NCBI RefSeq assembly: GCF_034064985.1
Contig: NZ_CP139249.1
Span: 2,542,001 to 2,606,000, forward strand
Source of the DNA: Acinetobacter pittii
Lineage (GTDB): Bacteria > Pseudomonadota > Gammaproteobacteria > Pseudomonadales > Moraxellaceae
Direction of reading: 5' to 3'
DNA length: 64,000 nt
Position 1 is the first letter of the stretch. Every line of letters starts with the position of its first letter. The notes beneath the pieces were generated by a model. That model was given only the letters and a program-made list of their open reading frames with translations, was not told the DNA's origin and searched no databases. The translations under genes and the position numbers were made by a program. This document shows, in pieces, positions 21,827-31,426 of the stretch.

Positions 21827-24265
21827 TTAATTACGCTTAAAAAGCTGACTAAGCCAATTCATTAATTCAGTTAAGAAATCAAAAATACCGTTTTTCTTAT
21901 CATCATCAGGCTGGCTTGAGTCTTTTCCATTTAAATCCAGATCAACAATTACAGGGTCATGATCTGAAGAACGATAAGCATCTTCACCATAGAACAATGT
22001 CTTTTGCTCATCAGTTTTATATTCTTCGTTGTAGTCTAAAGCTGTTGGCTCATCTGCATTGATATGCCATGCAAAGGTTCTGACCACTTTTGGATATAAA
22101 GAGGCATCGGCAATTGCATGGTCTAAGTTACCTGCTCCACCATTACCATTGGCATCACTCGCAACACCAAACACATAGCTATATGCCTGAGTACCCTGCC
22201 CTACCTTGGTGTCATTCAGCAAAACTTTGTAGTTTGCTTTTTCAAATGACAAAATAGGTTCTTCTTTTGCATAGCTGTTCATATCCCCGACAAGTAAAGC
22301 ATTTTGCTTAGGCACTTGAGTTGGATTTTTTGCAAGCCACTGCACAATTTGATCAACTGCTTTCACACGAGTTGGGTTCCAACAACCTTGACCATCTTTT
22401 TGGTCTGCGTCAGTAGAGCTAGCATCCACCCCACTACAGCTTTTCGATTTCAAGTGATTTGGAATAACTGTAAACGTTTTATTACCGCGAACTGCTTGGA
22501 AACTTTGCGCCAATGTTGTTCGGTTCTTATCGCCTAAATCAAGTACAACAGGTTTATTTAAAGGTTTAACACGCTTGCTGTTATAAATAATAGCAACTGC
22601 GATTGCGTCACTACCTAAACGGTCTAAGTTTTCAGGAACAACGTATTTCCAATCACTACCTAAAGCACTGGTTAAATGAGCAATTGCACTCTTCGGACCA
22701 TAACCATTGTTCGCAATTTCCATTAAACCGTAGACATCAGCATCAATTGCTTTGAGTGCACTCACAATTTTACGGTGCTGTTTATCAAACTCAGCTTGTG
22801 TTGTTGCACCACGCTCTGTTGGGAAACCAGTTGCACCATTGTCATAGTTCAAAACGTTAAATGAAGCTACGCGAATGTGATTAGCATTTTTGGTAATGAC
22901 ATTTTGACGCGGGTTTGTTTGAGTAATCACTTCAGGCTGATTACGTCCAAGCACTGGTTGCACACGCCAACCATTAAAACGATATTCCAAAATACCTTCA
23001 GCATTTTTAAGTTGATAACCCGAACGTAACGTATTGGCAGCACTAAAATTTGTCGGTAACCATGGGGTACGGTTTTGATTGTTATAGCCGTCGTCAAAAA
23101 TAATTTTCGACAATAAATTTTTCTGAGCAAGAGCTTTGGCTTCAGGAGATAACGCTGGATATAAATTGGTTGGAATATATAAGCGGCCTAAGCTTAGAGA
23201 TAATTCACCATAACGGCCATAATTGTAATTCTCGCTCACGGTTAAAGTCTGAGGTAATTTAACCAACATACCTTGATAACGCTGCGGAGAATGGGTTGAA
23301 CCACCTGTTAAGCTAGCAAATGGAAGTTCGAGGCTAATCGGCTGCACCTGATTTGCCATATTGCTATTACAAGTTTGAATATCTTGTTGTAATTGATCTA
23401 ATTGCAACTGGTTTTGATAAGTTGTTAAACGACCTCGCAAAATAACTTCATCGCCAACTTGCCCACCTTTTACCGCACTACTATTTGGAATATAAACAAA
23501 AATAGCATTGCTGACATTTGTACGTGCTTTCGTATCTGGTGTCTGAACATAAAAACCAGAGAAACCATTGGCATAACGATAGTCGGCAGTAATCACCCCA
23601 CGTACGGTATAAGTCTGGTTTTGTGCTGCGGTTGATAGATCAGCAATTGGTGTATCCGAGCTTGAACAACTTACTGATTCAACAGGAAGCTGAGTTGTAG
23701 AACTTGATAAATTTGAAAAGTCATTTCGATTTGTCCAAGCTGACCATGAACGGTCCAAATCAAATGTAGCGGTTGCATCAATACTTAAAGCTGGGTTCTC
23801 AGTTTCAATACGCTTAAAACTATTTCCCAAGCTCGAAACGGCTGTTCCCCATCCTGCTTCTGGTCGCTCACCAATACGCCCAAAACGGTCTACAGGTGTG
23901 CCTTTATAAACGAGTACAACGGCATCATCACCATTAAAAGATAATGCAGCGACCTGATTGACCTTACTACCAAGTTCAGCTTGTAACTCAGAACGACCTA
24001 CTAAAAACTTCTGCTTACTGGTTAACGATCCTTGTAAACGGAAAGTCGCTGTTTTTGCTGTACCGCCATTATTAAATTGTTGAATTTCATAGTCGGCTAA
24101 ATTAACTGTAGTCCCATCTGGATTATAAATTTCCAAACCTTTGCGGTTACTACTGCCGTCAACATATTGACTAAACATGAGCTGTGCTTGTGCCCAAGGA
24201 CTATATGTAAAAGCACCAAGTGCCCCTAATAGCACAGAAAGTGTGCGTAATTGAAAAGTTTTCAT
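21827..24265 (-). CDS. Extracellular endonuclease/exonuclease of the ExeM/NucH type
   Basis: 812 residues with a signal peptide ending AQAQ (about 28). An N-terminal lamin-tail-type domain (GLEIYNPDGTTVNLADYEIQ) comes next, then an OB-fold-like middle region (about 200-290). The C-terminal endonuclease/exonuclease/phosphatase domain (about 460-785) has NHLKSKSC, VGDMNSY and SSDHDPVIVD. It should cut extracellular DNA, for phosphate or carbon supply or biofilm turnover. The last 20 residues are hydrophobic/amphipathic and could anchor it. Confidence 0.83.
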   Translation of the reverse strand: MKTFQLRTLSVLLGALGAFTYSPWAQAQLMFSQYVDGSSNRKGLEIYNPDGTTVNLADYEIQQFNNGGTAKTATFRLQGSLTSKQKFLVGRSELQAELGSKVNQVAALSFNGDDAVVLVYKGTPVDRFGRIGERPEAGWGTAVSSLGNSFKRIETENPALSIDATATFDLDRSWSAWTNRNDFSNLSSSTTQLPVESVSCSSSDTPIADLSTAAQNQTYTVRGVITADYRYANGFSGFYVQTPDTKARTNVSNAIFVYIPNSSAVKGGQVGDEVILRGRLTTYQNQLQLDQLQQDIQTCNSNMANQVQPISLELPFASLTGGSTHSPQRYQGMLVKLPQTLTVSENYNYGRYGELSLSLGRLYIPTNLYPALSPEAKALAQKNLLSKIIFDDGYNNQNRTPWLPTNFSAANTLRSGYQLKNAEGILEYRFNGWRVQPVLGRNQPEVITQTNPRQNVITKNANHIRVASFNVLNYDNGATGFPTERGATTQAEFDKQHRKIVSALKAIDADVYGLMEIANNGYGPKSAIAHLTSALGSDWKYVVPENLDRLGSDAIAVAIIYNSKRVKPLNKPVVLDLGDKNRTTLAQSFQAVRGNKTFTVIPNHLKSKSCSGVDASSTDADQKDGQGCWNPTRVKAVDQIVQWLAKNPTQVPKQNALLVGDMNSYAKEEPILSFEKANYKVLLNDTKVGQGTQAYSYVFGVASDANGNGGAGNLDHAIADASLYPKVVRTFAWHINADEPTALDYNEEYKTDEQKTLFYGEDAYRSSDHDPVIVDLDLNGKDSSQPDDDKKNGIFDFLTELMNWLSQLFKRN

Positions 24266-24410
24266 GAGTAAATATGTTCATTTGAAATTTATATAGATTC
24301 TTAGATTAAATATTGAACATGACATCTACATGAAGAAAAACACCGAAACATTTGACTTGACCACATGAAGACTTAAAATACCGCATTTGAATTTCAATAT
24401 TGCCAAGGTT

Positions 24411-25127
24411 ATGTCGATCGATCAGTTAGAAACGCAAATTGCAGACTTAGACAATTTGCCTGAACACCGTGAAATTGTGACGTTTATGCGTCGTTCAGCA
24501 CCACTTAATACGTCTCAACGCACGGCATTAGAACAACATCGCGATTTAATTTTGGAATATCCTGTTGGTGACTTACGCCAACACTTCGAACATCCAGAAC
24601 GTCCTTTAACTGTTGAAATCGGTTTTGGTATGGGTCGTTCATTAGTGCTTATGGCAAAAGCGAACCCTGAACGCAACTATGTGGGTATTGAAGTTCACGT
24701 ACCTGGTATTGCTCAGTGTCTTTATGAAGCAGGTATAGCAGAAGTTAAAAACTTACGTGTACTTGATGCAGACGCGATTCAGGTTTTACGTGAAATGCCA
24801 AACAACAGCATTAACTGCGTACAACTTTACTTCCCAGACCCATGGCAAAAGAAACGTCATTTCAAACGTCGTTTTGTTATTCACGAGCGTATGCAATTGG
24901 TTGAACAAAAACTTGAGCTCGGTGGTACATTCCACGCAGCAACAGACTGGGAACCGTATGCTGAGTGGATGTTAGATGTTTTAGACAACCGTCCAAACCT
25001 TGAAAACTTGGCAGGTAAAGGTAACAGCTACCCACGTCCAGACTGGCGCCCAGTGACTAAGTTTGAACGCCGTGGCATTGAGTCAGGTCATAAAATTAAT
25101 GACTTTATCTTTAAGAAGATAAAGTAA
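24411..25127 (+). CDS. trmB: tRNA (guanine-N7-)-methyltransferase TrmB
   Basis: 238 residues from the ATG at 24411 (MSIDQLETQI), the length known for Acinetobacter; the frame extends to a TTG at 24387 without a ribosome site. The SAM-binding motif is EIGFGMGRSL, and FPDPWQKKRHFKRRF is the family signature. It makes m7G46 in the variable loop of tRNAs. It diverges from the secreted nuclease gene. Confidence 0.95.
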   Translation: MSIDQLETQIADLDNLPEHREIVTFMRRSAPLNTSQRTALEQHRDLILEYPVGDLRQHFEHPERPLTVEIGFGMGRSLVLMAKANPERNYVGIEVHVPGIAQCLYEAGIAEVKNLRVLDADAIQVLREMPNNSINCVQLYFPDPWQKKRHFKRRFVIHERMQLVEQKLELGGTFHAATDWEPYAEWMLDVLDNRPNLENLAGKGNSYPRPDWRPVTKFERRGIESGHKINDFIFKKIK

Positions 25128-25133
25128 GAAACA

Positions 25134-25160
25134 GGGCTTAGTAACAAACTAGGCCCTTTT
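25134..25160 (+). terminator. Terminator of trmB
   Basis: GGGCTTAGT and ACTAGGCCC (one G-U) around AACAA, then TTTT. Confidence 0.82.
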
Positions 25161-25298
25161 CATTTCAATATTAAAAATTAAATAAACTTATAATTTATCT
25201 TGTCCATTTTTCTGGCTAAATAATGATTGCCAATTGAACTCAATCTAGCTATTTATAGAGACTGGTACTTGCCATACTAAAAATACTAAGGACAACAC

Positions 25299-25925
25299 AT
25301 GTTAAAAATTTTAGGGCGTGATAATTCCATTAATGTTCGCAAAGTCTTATGGCTGTGTGAAGAACTAAATCTTGAATATGAAAGAGAAGATTGGGGTCGA
25401 GGCTTTCGCTCTGCTCAATCACCTGAATATTTACAATTAAATCCAAATGGTCAAATTCCTGTTGTTATAGATGGCGATTTAGTCCTTTGGCAATCCAACA
25501 GTATTATCCGTTATTTGGCAAATGCTTACGATAAAGAACATCAGCTTTACCCTACTCAAGCAAAAGAAAGATTTTTTGTTGACCAATGGATTGATTGGCA
25601 AGCGATCGAGCTGAATAACAGCTGGACTTATACAATTATGTCTCTGTTGAGACATTCACCAGATCATCAAGATCCAAACTTATTACAACAAGGTATTGAT
25701 GACTGGAATCATCATATGCAGATTCTCGATCAACAACTAGCAAAAACTCAAGCCTATGTTGCTGGTTCACAATTTAGCTTAGCTGATATTCCAATTGGTC
25801 TATCTGTACAGCGCTGGAAGGCTACTCCTTTTGACCATCCAACACTTAAGCATGTCGATCAATATTTTGAACTGTTAAATCAACGTGCAGGCTTCTTAAA
25901 ATGGGGTAATAACGGCGAACCTTAA
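25299..25925 (+). CDS. Glutathione S-transferase family protein
   Basis: 208 residues. The N-terminal thioredoxin-like domain has NSINVRKVLWLCEELNL, the cis-Pro motif NGQIPVV and the glutathione contact QSNSIIRYLA. The C-terminal helical domain has AYVAGSQFSLADIPIGL. It resembles theta-like bacterial GSTs with a Ser/Asn active site. Substrate unknown. It converges on the DUF2520 gene with only 14 bases between. Confidence 0.85.
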   Translation: MLKILGRDNSINVRKVLWLCEELNLEYEREDWGRGFRSAQSPEYLQLNPNGQIPVVIDGDLVLWQSNSIIRYLANAYDKEHQLYPTQAKERFFVDQWIDWQAIELNNSWTYTIMSLLRHSPDHQDPNLLQQGIDDWNHHMQILDQQLAKTQAYVAGSQFSLADIPIGLSVQRWKATPFDHPTLKHVDQYFELLNQRAGFLKWGNNGEP

Positions 25926-25939
25926 TTTTTGAATAAACT

Positions 25940-26719
25940 TTAGTCCGAGTGATGGCGTTTCAAAATGCCATCACTTAAAAGTTGATACACCTGTTTTAAA
26001 TCAATTCGATTTGCTTGAGCCAATAAGTCTTGATGCATTGCCAAGATATTCTGATCTCCCCTTACCGCAGGCCCAGTTTGCATTTGCTTTGGATCATTTT
26101 CAGTCGCTTTTTTTGCTGTTTCTATAATTAAAGGATAGAGCAAACTAAAGTCGACCTGTTCTTTATCTACTACCTGCTTTGCCATATCAAAACAATAGTT
26201 ACTAAAATTACAGGCAAATACTGCTGCTAAATGCAAAGTTAAACGCTGTTTTGACGTGTATTGATATACCCTCTTACTTAGGCTATTTGCTAAATTTAAA
26301 AGTAGTTTTTGATCGGCATCTGTTACCGCTTCAACAAATAATGGTGTGGCTTGCCAATCGACGTCTCTTTCAAAGCTAAATGTCTGTAATGGATAAAATA
26401 CCCCTGCTTTTTTATGCACATGACTGATAACTTCAATATCTGTGCTACCAGAGGTGTGAACCATAAGTGTTTCAGGAAGCAATTCATGAATCTGCTTTGC
26501 AAGCTCTGCAATCGCGCTATCTGAAACCGCTAAAATGATAAGATCAGTCTGTTGAAATTCTCGAAGAGACTGACAGGCTTTTGCTTGGATTTTCTCTGCA
26601 AATTTCTGGGTCTTCTCAAAATCACGCGCATAGACTTGTACGATGTGATGACCTTGAGCCAAAAGTACTTTTGCCAAATGAAAGGCAACTCGCCCACTTC
26701 CCACCAAACTGATTTTCAT
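25940..26719 (-). CDS. Rossmann-fold DUF2520 protein
   Basis: 259 residues. The N-terminal Rossmann domain starts MKISLVGSGRVAFHLAK and has ILAVSD after beta-4 and the HTSGST segment typical of the family. The C-terminal helical DUF2520 domain is at about 120-250 (HLAAVFACNFSNY). Related to NADP-dependent ketopantoate or pyrroline reductases, but the reaction is not established. Confidence 0.8.
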   Translation of the reverse strand: MKISLVGSGRVAFHLAKVLLAQGHHIVQVYARDFEKTQKFAEKIQAKACQSLREFQQTDLIILAVSDSAIAELAKQIHELLPETLMVHTSGSTDIEVISHVHKKAGVFYPLQTFSFERDVDWQATPLFVEAVTDADQKLLLNLANSLSKRVYQYTSKQRLTLHLAAVFACNFSNYCFDMAKQVVDKEQVDFSLLYPLIIETAKKATENDPKQMQTGPAVRGDQNILAMHQDLLAQANRIDLKQVYQLLSDGILKRHHSD

Positions 26720-26745
26720 ATCAATCCAACACTATTTGTTTCAAC

Positions 26746-26776
26746 AAAAAAGCTTCTCAAAATGAGAAGCTTTTTT
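26746..26776 (-). terminator. Terminator of the OmpA-family gene
   Basis: 14-bp stem AAAAAAGCTTCTCA with its complement around AAA. Confidence 0.85.
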
Positions 26777-26812
26777 CAAATTAAAATAACTAATTTTTAA
26801 TTCATCAGAGCA

Positions 26813-28240
26813 TTATTGAGCTACTGAAAACTCGATACGACGGTTTTTAAAACGTCCTTCTTCTGTCGTGTTCTCTGCAACTGGTTGATCAGAGCCATGA
26901 CCTTGTGCAACTAATTTAGACCCGTCTACACCTTTAGATGTTAAATAGTCGACTACTGCTTGAGCACGGCGTTGTGATAAAGCTTTATTTGCTGCTGCAT
27001 TACCCGTCGAGTCAGTGTGACCACCCACATTTAATTTCACACCGCTTACTTTATTTAAGAGTGTTGCAGCTTGATCAAGAATGGCTTTGTTGTCTGCTGG
27101 AATATCGCTTGAGCCACTCGCAAAGTTAATGATTTGCAAGTTAAGTGCTTTTACTAATGCATTTACATCGACATTATTCGGGTCAATTGAGCCCAAAGCA
27201 GTTTGCGAAGCAGTTAAGCTATTACTTACAGACTGTTCAGCTGTTTCTGGTGCTGTAGAAACGACTTCAGTGTGAGGAACAAGTGCTTTTACTTTTGAGG
27301 TTAATGCTGCTAACGCTGCTGCATCACCTGCTTTCAAAGTAATTTTGTCACCTATCCATTCTAAAGATGCATTTGGAACACCTTTTAATGCACCAAGTAC
27401 ACCCGCAAGCGCATCTTTGTCTGTAAATCCAGCCGCATAAGTTTGACTAGTATCCACATTACAATCTTGAGTTGATGAGAAAACTTGCTTAACTTGGGTT
27501 TGTAGTGTTGCTAAGAATCCTTGATCACCAATACCTGCCTGACACTGGCTCACAGCACCTTTATCATCTGTACTTAAGGTTAAACTCGCAGGCGCGGCTG
27601 CAGTAGTAGCTTCAACACCGCTGGCAGCCGTAGGTTCAGGTGCTGGTACAGCTTCTTTATGCTGACAAGAACGCCATAACCAAGCAATGATAAGACCCAA
27701 AATAATTAAGGCAATAATAGGGAGGAACCCACGAGATTTGCCTGTTTTTTCACTGGCTGCAGCTAATGGTGGGGCTGCTGAAGTTGCATGTGGAACTGAA
27801 GATAAACCTGCACCAAGTCCTAAAGGAGCTAATAGACCTACTGCCCATCCCGGTAAATGCGAACGAATAGTATCTGCATGCTGACGTAAATAATTCACAA
27901 TACTCTGTTGATCATTTCCGGCAACATCCGAAATTGCATTAAGGCTAGGTTTAATTGCACTGTTGAGTGTGCTTTCGATTTCATTATTTGGTGCTGTACC
28001 ACTTAAATGAGTCAGTACAGTATTCTTGATTTGATCATTATGAGAAAAAAGGTCTGATAACGAAGGAGCCAAACTGTTTTTTAATTGTCCAATAAGATCA
28101 GGTTTAGCAGCTAATAATGAAAGTAAAATTGGATAAAACTTAGATAAAGCATTCGACTTTTCGCCTAGGTATCCGTCCTGGTTATTTAATAATGTTGTTG
28201 ATACTTTTTCTTTAAGCAGTTCTATAGGGTTTATCGACAT
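26813..28240 (-). CDS. OmpA-family protein with DUF937-like head and one TM segment
   Basis: 475 residues. Residues 1-150 form a DUF937/YidB-like helical region. Next is a membrane segment (about 172-195, PIIALIILGLIIAWLW), then a linker and a BON-like region. The C-terminal OmpA peptidoglycan-binding domain (about 365-475) has GGHTDSTGN, LSQRRAQAV and GRFKNRRIEF. There is no cleavable signal, so it is probably anchored in the inner membrane with the OmpA domain gripping the cell wall. Exact role unknown. Confidence 0.85.
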   Translation of the reverse strand: MSINPIELLKEKVSTTLLNNQDGYLGEKSNALSKFYPILLSLLAAKPDLIGQLKNSLAPSLSDLFSHNDQIKNTVLTHLSGTAPNNEIESTLNSAIKPSLNAISDVAGNDQQSIVNYLRQHADTIRSHLPGWAVGLLAPLGLGAGLSSVPHATSAAPPLAAASEKTGKSRGFLPIIALIILGLIIAWLWRSCQHKEAVPAPEPTAASGVEATTAAAPASLTLSTDDKGAVSQCQAGIGDQGFLATLQTQVKQVFSSTQDCNVDTSQTYAAGFTDKDALAGVLGALKGVPNASLEWIGDKITLKAGDAAALAALTSKVKALVPHTEVVSTAPETAEQSVSNSLTASQTALGSIDPNNVDVNALVKALNLQIINFASGSSDIPADNKAILDQAATLLNKVSGVKLNVGGHTDSTGNAAANKALSQRRAQAVVDYLTSKGVDGSKLVAQGHGSDQPVAENTTEEGRFKNRRIEFSVAQ

Positions 28241-28390
28241 TGATTATTCTCCCGAATCTTATAAGTCGTAACCAGCAACTTTTGATTATTCAAATACTTC
28301 TCTTTGCTGATAGTTTTTTATTCTAATCCGTGCTCAATCTTTTGTTGTTTTTTAAATAATTTATATACAAATTACCATCTATTATTTACA

Positions 28391-28421
28391 AAACAGGTAG
28401 ACCTCATTGATCTACCTGTTT
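28391..28421 (-). terminator. Terminator after the pyrBC' operon
   Basis: 11-bp perfect stem AAACAGGTAGA with TCTACCTGTTT, nine-base loop. On the minus strand it ends TGTTTTG. Confidence 0.72.
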
Positions 28422-28453
28422 ATATTTTAAATTTACTTTAACTAAGCGTTTGA

Positions 28454-29689
28454 TCAGTTAGCAAAAGTTTGAAGTACTTTACCCGTAAGGTCTTGACCCA
28501 ATAATGGGGTGTTTTTTCCTTGTGATAAAATAGTTTCTTTGCTTACCGTCCAGCTTAATTCAGGATCTACTAATACCCATCCTGCTTCATCTTTCCAACG
28601 CGTAGTCATATTAGCAACCTGCGCAGGCACGCTGGTCACTTTTTCAACCCACTCTAAAGGTTCGAATAAACCTTCATTAATAAGCTGAATACCTAAAGAT
28701 ACATAGGTATCAAAAGCGGTAATGCCCGGTTGAGTTTCAGCAAACGGCGCCATTTTGGCAGAACTGCTTAAAGGCTCATGATGCGTACAAATCGCATCAA
28801 TCACGCCTTCTTTTAAGCCTTGACGTAAAAGTTCTTTATCTTGCTCAGAACGCAATGGTGGACGGACATGCGCAAGTGAATTGAAACCATCAGTTAAGTG
28901 TTCAGTTAAATGCAACTGATGCATTGCGACATCGGCAGTCACAGGTAAACCTTTTGCTTTAGCTGCGCGAATTAATTCAACCGATGCACCGCAAGATAAC
29001 AAACCAAAGTGAGCTTTTACGCCAGTTGCTTCAATCATAAGCAGATACTTTGCAATCGCTACAGTTTCAGCAATTGCCGGAATCATCGGCAAACCTTGGC
29101 GAGAAGCAATAAAGCCTTCGTGTGCACATCCATCTTTAGCAATCTGTGGCTCTTCAGCATAAAACACAACCGTTAGACCAAGACCCGCTGCATATTCCAA
29201 AGTACGAATAACTACATCGTCATTTTCAAAAGCAGCATTCGCATTAGAAACAGCAGTACAACCACCTTTTTTCAGGCCAGCCATGTTTGCTGGTTGCTTA
29301 CCATTTAAACCTTGGGTTTGAGCACCAATAATATGCATGTGAATGCCCCCATCATGCCATGCCTTTTCAATCAAGCCATGAATGAGAGCACCGTTGTCTT
29401 GTACAATCGGCTTTGAATCAGGTGGTGTAATAACATGCAAAATACCATTGGCACGTGCTGCCTTACCTTCTGATTTCAATGTTCCGTGTTGCTGTTGACC
29501 CGGTTCACGCAAACGCGCGCATAAATCAACCATGGTTGGCATTAACCATTTACCTTGGCCGTCAATGGTTTGCTCAACTTGCTCTACTGGAGCAACCAAC
29601 TTGCCATTTTCAATATATACAGTTTGTACGCTGTCTGTTTTTTGGATTGGGTCTAACACACGTACATTTTCAATTTTTACAATACTCAT
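28454..29689 (-). CDS. pyrC': Dihydroorotase-like PyrC' (catalytically dead partner of PyrB)
   Basis: 411 residues from the ATG at 29689, with AAGGA eight bases upstream; an ATG at 29698 touches that site. It has the amidohydrolase fold, but the metal site is gone. The usual D-x-H-x-H-x-R reads D55-L-C57-A-R59-L-R61. Tyr177 and Leu230 stand where metal-binding histidines are expected, and THHEP (302-306) replaces the catalytic DHAP. In Pseudomonas such PyrC' proteins hold aspartate transcarbamoylase together without making dihydroorotate; a real PyrC must be elsewhere. It lies 12 bp after pyrB. Confidence 0.9.
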   Translation of the reverse strand: MSIVKIENVRVLDPIQKTDSVQTVYIENGKLVAPVEQVEQTIDGQGKWLMPTMVDLCARLREPGQQQHGTLKSEGKAARANGILHVITPPDSKPIVQDNGALIHGLIEKAWHDGGIHMHIIGAQTQGLNGKQPANMAGLKKGGCTAVSNANAAFENDDVVIRTLEYAAGLGLTVVFYAEEPQIAKDGCAHEGFIASRQGLPMIPAIAETVAIAKYLLMIEATGVKAHFGLLSCGASVELIRAAKAKGLPVTADVAMHQLHLTEHLTDGFNSLAHVRPPLRSEQDKELLRQGLKEGVIDAICTHHEPLSSSAKMAPFAETQPGITAFDTYVSLGIQLINEGLFEPLEWVEKVTSVPAQVANMTTRWKDEAGWVLVDPELSWTVSKETILSQGKNTPLLGQDLTGKVLQTFAN

Positions 29690-29701
29690 GTGATCCATTC
29701 C

Positions 29702-30718
29702 TTACAACGTAATCGCTTCAATTAAACCTTGCTCTTGGAGTTGGCCTTGCATTGATAACGCCAATACCGCCATACGAACTGCAATACCATTGGTCACTTG
29801 TTTCAAAATAACCGACTGGTCTCCATCAGCAACACTTGAATCAATTTCTACACCACGATTCATTGGTCCCGGGTGCATTACAATACAATCCGGTTTAGCT
29901 AAACCAAGACGTTCTTTGTTTAAGCCATACATTCTGTAGAATTCAGACTGTGAAGATAATGCTGGTGAGTCAATACGCTCATTTTGAATACGTAAAGCAA
30001 TAATCACATCACAATCTGCAATCCCAGCATCCATGTTGTTGAATAAGCGAACATGCTCGCCATATTCAGAAAAGCCCACTGGCAATAATGTATTCGGTGC
30101 AATCACACGAATATCTTTACAGCCCAATGTTTGCAGTGCAGCCACATCTGAACGTGCAACACGAGAGTGTTTAATGTCACCAATAATGGCAACGCTTAAA
30201 TCTTCAAATGGTTTTTTAGTTTCACGGCGAATCGTCAGCATATCGAGCATCGCTTGCGTTGGATGTGCATGACGGCCATCCCCTGCATTAATAATTGCGA
30301 CTTTTGGACATACATCTTTAGCAATGAAATGTGCAGCACCCGAAGATGAATGGCGAACAACAAAAATATCCGCTGCCATTGCTTCAAGATTCCAGAGCGT
30401 ATCGCGCAGGGTTTCACCTTTTGAAGTACTTGAACGTGCAATATCAATGTTCAGTACATTAGCAGACAAACGTTTTGCTGCTGCTTCAAAAGTAGTACGG
30501 GTACGTGTGGAGTTTTCAAAGAAGAGATTCATAACCGTCAATCCCTCTAAGAGCGGACGGTTAATTAAATTATTATTATCATCTAAAAAGCTTTGTGCGG
30601 TATCTAAAATCTTGGTGAGGTTTTCTTTTGAAAGTCCCTCAATCGTTAAAAAATGTTTTAAATTTCCGTCTTGATTGAGCTGAACCTGGCTCGGTTGATG
30701 CAACGCTGCAATATGCAT
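29702..30718 (-). CDS. pyrB: Aspartate carbamoyltransferase catalytic chain
   Basis: 338 residues with the carbamoyl-phosphate motif STRTRT (70-75), HPTQAMLDM in the middle and the aspartate-binding PGPMNRG near the C-terminus. It catalyses the first committed step of pyrimidine synthesis. The N-terminal extension of about 25 residues and the adjacent pyrC' match the Pseudomonas-type dodecameric enzyme, which has no PyrI regulatory chain. Confidence 0.95.
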   Translation of the reverse strand: MHIAALHQPSQVQLNQDGNLKHFLTIEGLSKENLTKILDTAQSFLDDNNNLINRPLLEGLTVMNLFFENSTRTRTTFEAAAKRLSANVLNIDIARSSTSKGETLRDTLWNLEAMAADIFVVRHSSSGAAHFIAKDVCPKVAIINAGDGRHAHPTQAMLDMLTIRRETKKPFEDLSVAIIGDIKHSRVARSDVAALQTLGCKDIRVIAPNTLLPVGFSEYGEHVRLFNNMDAGIADCDVIIALRIQNERIDSPALSSQSEFYRMYGLNKERLGLAKPDCIVMHPGPMNRGVEIDSSVADGDQSVILKQVTNGIAVRMAVLALSMQGQLQEQGLIEAITL

Positions 30719-30797
30719 AATGGATTCCTATGGGTCGAATCGCGAAAACGTGCATAGTGTAGCTGAATTCCGCCCTTTTCGCAGAAGAACTTTACAG

Positions 30798-30837
30798 AAT
30801 AAGGCCCTAAATTGACCAGAAAATTTAGAACCTTATT
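30798..30837 (-). terminator. Interrupted hairpin downstream of the 114-aa gene
   Basis: Outer stem AATAAGG/CCTTATT and inner stem TAAATT/AATTTA. It lies just after the stop at 30843 and upstream of pyrB. Confidence 0.55.
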
Positions 30838-30842
30838 AGCAA

Positions 30843-31187
30843 TTACCTTAATGCACCAATGTAATGGTGCGGAACTTGTGCCCGATAAATATCCTCGGCG
30901 GTAATTTCCGACTCTTCTTCGACTTTCCCAACAGCAATTTTTTCTTTTTGAGAAGGCTCAGATATTGTATCAACCAACGATTTCAATCGCTCTACACATT
31001 GTTTTAATTCGTCATCTTCAGTTTCTAGTGCAAGCGCAATGACATATTTTGCATAATCTTTATTTTGAACCATGTACATTGCATCGATTACCCGCCCCGT
31101 CACTCTACGCATGCGCACATAAATTTGGGTAGATAGTGTGAAAGCTTCTGCATTTGCTATAAAACCATTCCCCATCATGTCTTTCAT
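30843..31187 (-). CDS. Conserved hypothetical protein, 114 aa
   Basis: I do not recognise a family. It is predicted helical and soluble. The N-terminal half carries a run of basic residues (YVRMRRVTGRVIDAMYMVQN); the C-terminal half is acidic. GGGG nine bases before the ATG may serve as ribosome site. It stands upstream of pyrB, separated by a hairpin, so co-transcription is not assured. Confidence 0.65.
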   Translation of the reverse strand: MKDMMGNGFIANAEAFTLSTQIYVRMRRVTGRVIDAMYMVQNKDYAKYVIALALETEDDELKQCVERLKSLVDTISEPSQKEKIAVGKVEEESEITAEDIYRAQVPHHYIGALR

Positions 31188-31426
31188 TTATAATTACCCC
31201 ATCAATTTAAAATAATAAAATGGTTAAAAACTGGCTATGTTTGTTAATTAAATAACCATTGATAGGATAGAGTTAGCAAAATACATACCACTTTTACTGT
31301 ATTAATTATTAAAAATCAGTTTATTGGTTAGATTATGCTAGGTTGCAATAATTTAAAAACCTTTACACATCAAAATAAGTTAAACTTTGCATCGTTAATA
31401 TTTATATGTTTTGGTCAATCGAGTTT

